The position numbers and the translations under genes were made by a program. Positions 61,560 through 64,000 of a stretch of DNA of 64,000 nucleotides are shown here, in pieces. The DNA is from Rugalucina vietnamica (Eukaryota; Mollusca; Bivalvia; Lucinida; Lucinidae): NCBI GenBank assembly GCA_964017185.1, contig OZ024871.1:60129226-60193225 (forward strand), written 5' to 3'. The notes under the pieces were generated by a model. It searched no databases and was not told the origin of the DNA. It worked only from the letters and a program-made list of their open reading frames with translations. How positions within the stretch are numbered: position 1 is the stretch's first letter; every line of letters begins with the position of its first letter.

Positions 61560-63512
61560 ATTACACCGACATCTAGTCAACCTGACGTACCTGTACATGT
61601 AGCAGTGCCAGACACCGTCACATCAGTGCCAGAGACAGTGACCAATACAGCTCCTGCGCCAGATTTAGTGCTTTCTTGTGGACATCCTTGTATTATGTGT
61701 ATGGAAAAATATAACATTTCCTCCCAGGGACTCACAAATGATCATTCGTATTACAAAACACCCAAACCACAGTTACCAGTTATTGAAGAGACACCGCTAG
61801 TTCCTTTAATCAAACAGGACTGTTCAACCCCTATAGACAGGAAGAAACTTGTTGGTAAGACACTGAAGTTTTTCGAAGAGACATTGAATTCTGACAATAT
61901 TGAGGAAGACATGTACGATGAGGACAGCATGCTGAATTTAAGCACTGTGTCGAATTCATTTAGGGACGATTCGAAAGATCTAACATATGTTCAAGATGAG
62001 AGTGATGACAATTCAGGTGACGAAATGGATATTGAAGAAAAAAATGACATAGTTTCGCAGAATAAGTACATTTGTTTTGAAGACTGCCTCACAGACTTGT
62101 TTGTCCGTCTGAAATGCACACAGTGTGATTCACCGGTGGATCCGGATGACATTGTTGAAGACAGTAGTGACGGAACATTATTGAAGTGTTCAGTATATTG
62201 TACCGGTGGGCATCTTATTCATTCGTGGTCATCTCAGCCGCTACTGGGGAAGATGCCAGCCGGTAATCTGTTGGCAAGTGCTGCCATTCTTTTTTGTGGT
62301 CAAACATACACCCATATCTCACAAATGGCTAGTTTTTTTAACTTGAAATTTTTGTCACATACATCGTATAACAACATCCAGAGGCAGTATGTGATGCCTG
62401 TTATTATGTACACTTGGGCAACCCTTCAGGATGCTTTGCTGAAAAACCTAAAGGGTAGCGGTAAGATGCTGCGTCTTGCTGGTGATGGCAGGTGCGATAG
62501 CCCTGGTTTTAGTGCTAAGTATTGCACATATTCAATCCTTGAAATGGACTCTGATGCTATAGTAACATTTGTGGTTGTGCAAGTCAGTGAAACAGGCAGT
62601 TCATGCAGAATGGAAGTGGAAGGCTTTCGACGCTGCATGAATTACCTGTTAGATCTGGGTTTCACAGTCCAGGTGCTTGCTACAGATCGGCATGTTCAGA
62701 TCAGGAGTATTATGAGTAAAGAATACTCAAGCACCGATCACCAGTTTGACGTATGGCATCTTTCTAACAACATCAAGAAGAAGTTGATGCAGAGGGCGAA
62801 GGCAAAGGGCTGTGAGGACCTTGGGTTGTGGATCAAGGCCATCTGTAACCACTTGTGGTGGTGTTCCAGCAATTGCAATGGTAACAAAGACTGGCTGGAA
62901 GAATGCTGGAAATCTGTTGTTCACCATGTTGTAAATGAACATTCCTTCACAGGTGAACACATAACTCAATGTCCTCACGAGCCCCTTGAGCCAGAAGTTG
63001 CAAGAAAGAAAAAATGGTTAAAGAAGGGGTCAAAGGCACATAATGCTCTGAAGGAGGTGGTATTAGATAAGAGGTTAACCAAGGACATAAGGCATTTGAG
63101 TGAATTCTGTCACACTGGCAGTCTTGAGGTGTATCACAGTCTAATGACTAAATATGTTCCAAAGAGGCAAGAATTCGATTACGATCAAATGAATGCTCGG
63201 ACCGCTTTGGCTGTGATAGACCACAATATGTCACGTGACAGAATCCAGCTTACCAACAGAAAAGGGGAAAAAATGTTCAAAATTGTTTGCACCAAGGCTA
63301 ATTCGCAATGGGTAGTCAAACCTCGCTATGAGAGCAAGAAATATGACTGGGTTTTGGCCATGATGAAGAAACTTGTTGATGAAAAGCAGGAACGGACTCT
63401 CTCACCTGTCAGAGTTACAAAAATGGGGAACATAGCTCCGACTCCAGCACCTCCAAAATCTCAGCTTATTGGGTCATTGTTGTCGAGATTTTCTAAGAAA
63501 AAAAGTCATTAG
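61560..63512 (+). CDS. THAP-Kolobok protein, exon 3 (DDE transposase domain)
   Basis: Codons 182-831 and the stop. Acceptor acattccag at 61559, phase 0; the frame also stays open into the intron back to 61287, but that part is mobile-element sequence. A Cys pair motif (SCGHPCIMC), an acidic region, and a C-x2-C...C-x3-C..GH zinc-binding-like stretch come first. The catalytic core follows: D490 in LAGDGRCDSP, D557 in ATDRHVQI, the DHQFDVWH block (574-581), and E704 in TGSLEVYHS. These match Kolobok-type transposases, which insert at TTAA. All presumed acidic residues are present and the frame is uninterrupted over 1.95 kb. No flanking inverted repeats were found, so this may be a domesticated gene or an old immobile copy. 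An AATAAA at 63697 could end the mRNA. Confidence 0.88.
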   Translation: MTPTSSQPDVPVHVAVPDTVTSVPETVTNTAPAPDLVLSCGHPCIMCMEKYNISSQGLTNDHSYYKTPKPQLPVIEETPLVPLIKQDCSTPIDRKKLVGKTLKFFEETLNSDNIEEDMYDEDSMLNLSTVSNSFRDDSKDLTYVQDESDDNSGDEMDIEEKNDIVSQNKYICFEDCLTDLFVRLKCTQCDSPVDPDDIVEDSSDGTLLKCSVYCTGGHLIHSWSSQPLLGKMPAGNLLASAAILFCGQTYTHISQMASFFNLKFLSHTSYNNIQRQYVMPVIMYTWATLQDALLKNLKGSGKMLRLAGDGRCDSPGFSAKYCTYSILEMDSDAIVTFVVVQVSETGSSCRMEVEGFRRCMNYLLDLGFTVQVLATDRHVQIRSIMSKEYSSTDHQFDVWHLSNNIKKKLMQRAKAKGCEDLGLWIKAICNHLWWCSSNCNGNKDWLEECWKSVVHHVVNEHSFTGEHITQCPHEPLEPEVARKKKWLKKGSKAHNALKEVVLDKRLTKDIRHLSEFCHTGSLEVYHSLMTKYVPKRQEFDYDQMNARTALAVIDHNMSRDRIQLTNRKGEKMFKIVCTKANSQWVVKPRYESKKYDWVLAMMKKLVDEKQERTLSPVRVTKMGNIAPTPAPPKSQLIGSLLSRFSKKKSH

Positions 63513-64000
63513 AAACTATTTGTACATGTTTGTATAAGGTAAATGGCAACACTCATGTATATGCTTGATTGTCAATTTTCTGAATGGGGCACATGCACAG
63601 TACATGTTATATAATTATCACATGCCCAAAAGTACTGGTTTACTCCCAGGAAGCAATTACTCCTGACAAGACTGAAAAATAATTGACCGGGATGCTAATA
63701 AAAAAAAACACACATAACCTCATAACATGAATGTAACACGTGCTGATCCTGCATGCGGATTCAAGTCGAGTACACGGTAAATGTACATGTAGATTTTACT
63801 GGCTTTTATTCGTTAGAAATAATTCTGAGCTCTACAAACATGACAAAGCACTAAATGTATTTTAACTGCTCAAGCCTCTTTTATCAGATAAAATCTGTTA
63901 GATATAACCATATACTGGACACTGACATCATTTTAGCATTCCAGCAGATATATGTTAGATCCTGCATCAGGGCATTCTATCATGAATGTTTTATCTTCAT
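63513..64000 (+). other. 3' flank of the THAP-Kolobok gene
   Basis: Probable 3' UTR and beyond. AATAAA at 63697-63702, within an A-rich run, could be the poly(A) signal. No other feature seen. Confidence 0.4.

Overview
The window is animal nuclear DNA, most probably from a bivalve mollusc. It is AT-rich, its one long gene is split by GT-AG introns, it is full of short inverted-repeat DNA elements, and it carries the remains of a non-LTR retrotransposon. The bivalve assignment rests on the look of the repeat families and is an inference, not a proof.

Region 1 (1-1390) is the right-hand part of a dispersed repeat element made of about 465-bp sub-repeats, ending in a GGAC-rich tract and a hairpin. 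Region 2 (1391-48404) is a tandem array of 28 units of about 1,377 bp, nearly identical to each other. The array has higher-order structure. A 10-unit block repeats at exactly 16,525 bp, and a 4-unit sub-block repeats at about 7,022 bp. Four units carry a 1,536-bp element related to region 1, and two carry a 1,260-bp PIF/Harbinger-like element with TTA target duplications. At least two junctions skip units of the reference order, as expected after unequal exchange. No unit encodes a protein I recognise. Each has a 102-codon frame (plus), a 94-codon frame (plus) and two exon-like segments with good splice signals (minus).

Region 3 (48405-51881) begins where the array cuts into a minus-strand reading frame with a helix-hairpin-helix motif and a long coiled coil. 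Next come a candidate 995-bp inverted-repeat element, promoter-like sequence on the minus strand with two strong splice donors, and the 3' part of a dead non-LTR retrotransposon ending in a CAA tail.

Region 4 (51882-64000) is one plus-strand gene of three exons (52165-52551, 59760-59915, 61560-63512), all joined in phase 0. It predicts an 831-residue THAP-domain protein with a Kolobok-type DDE transposase domain. An ETS site next to an E-box lies about 100 bp upstream of its start codon. Its 7.2-kb and 1.6-kb introns are crowded with mobile-element debris: a Tc1/mariner-like MITE, several foldback elements, a tRNA-like SINE head, microsatellites, and a 29-bp tandem repeat lying in both orientations. 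A small cysteine-rich open frame in intron 1 is unrecognised.

The window is therefore dominated by repeats, with one transposase-derived gene likely to be expressed. The most unusual part is the TE-loaded higher-order array.
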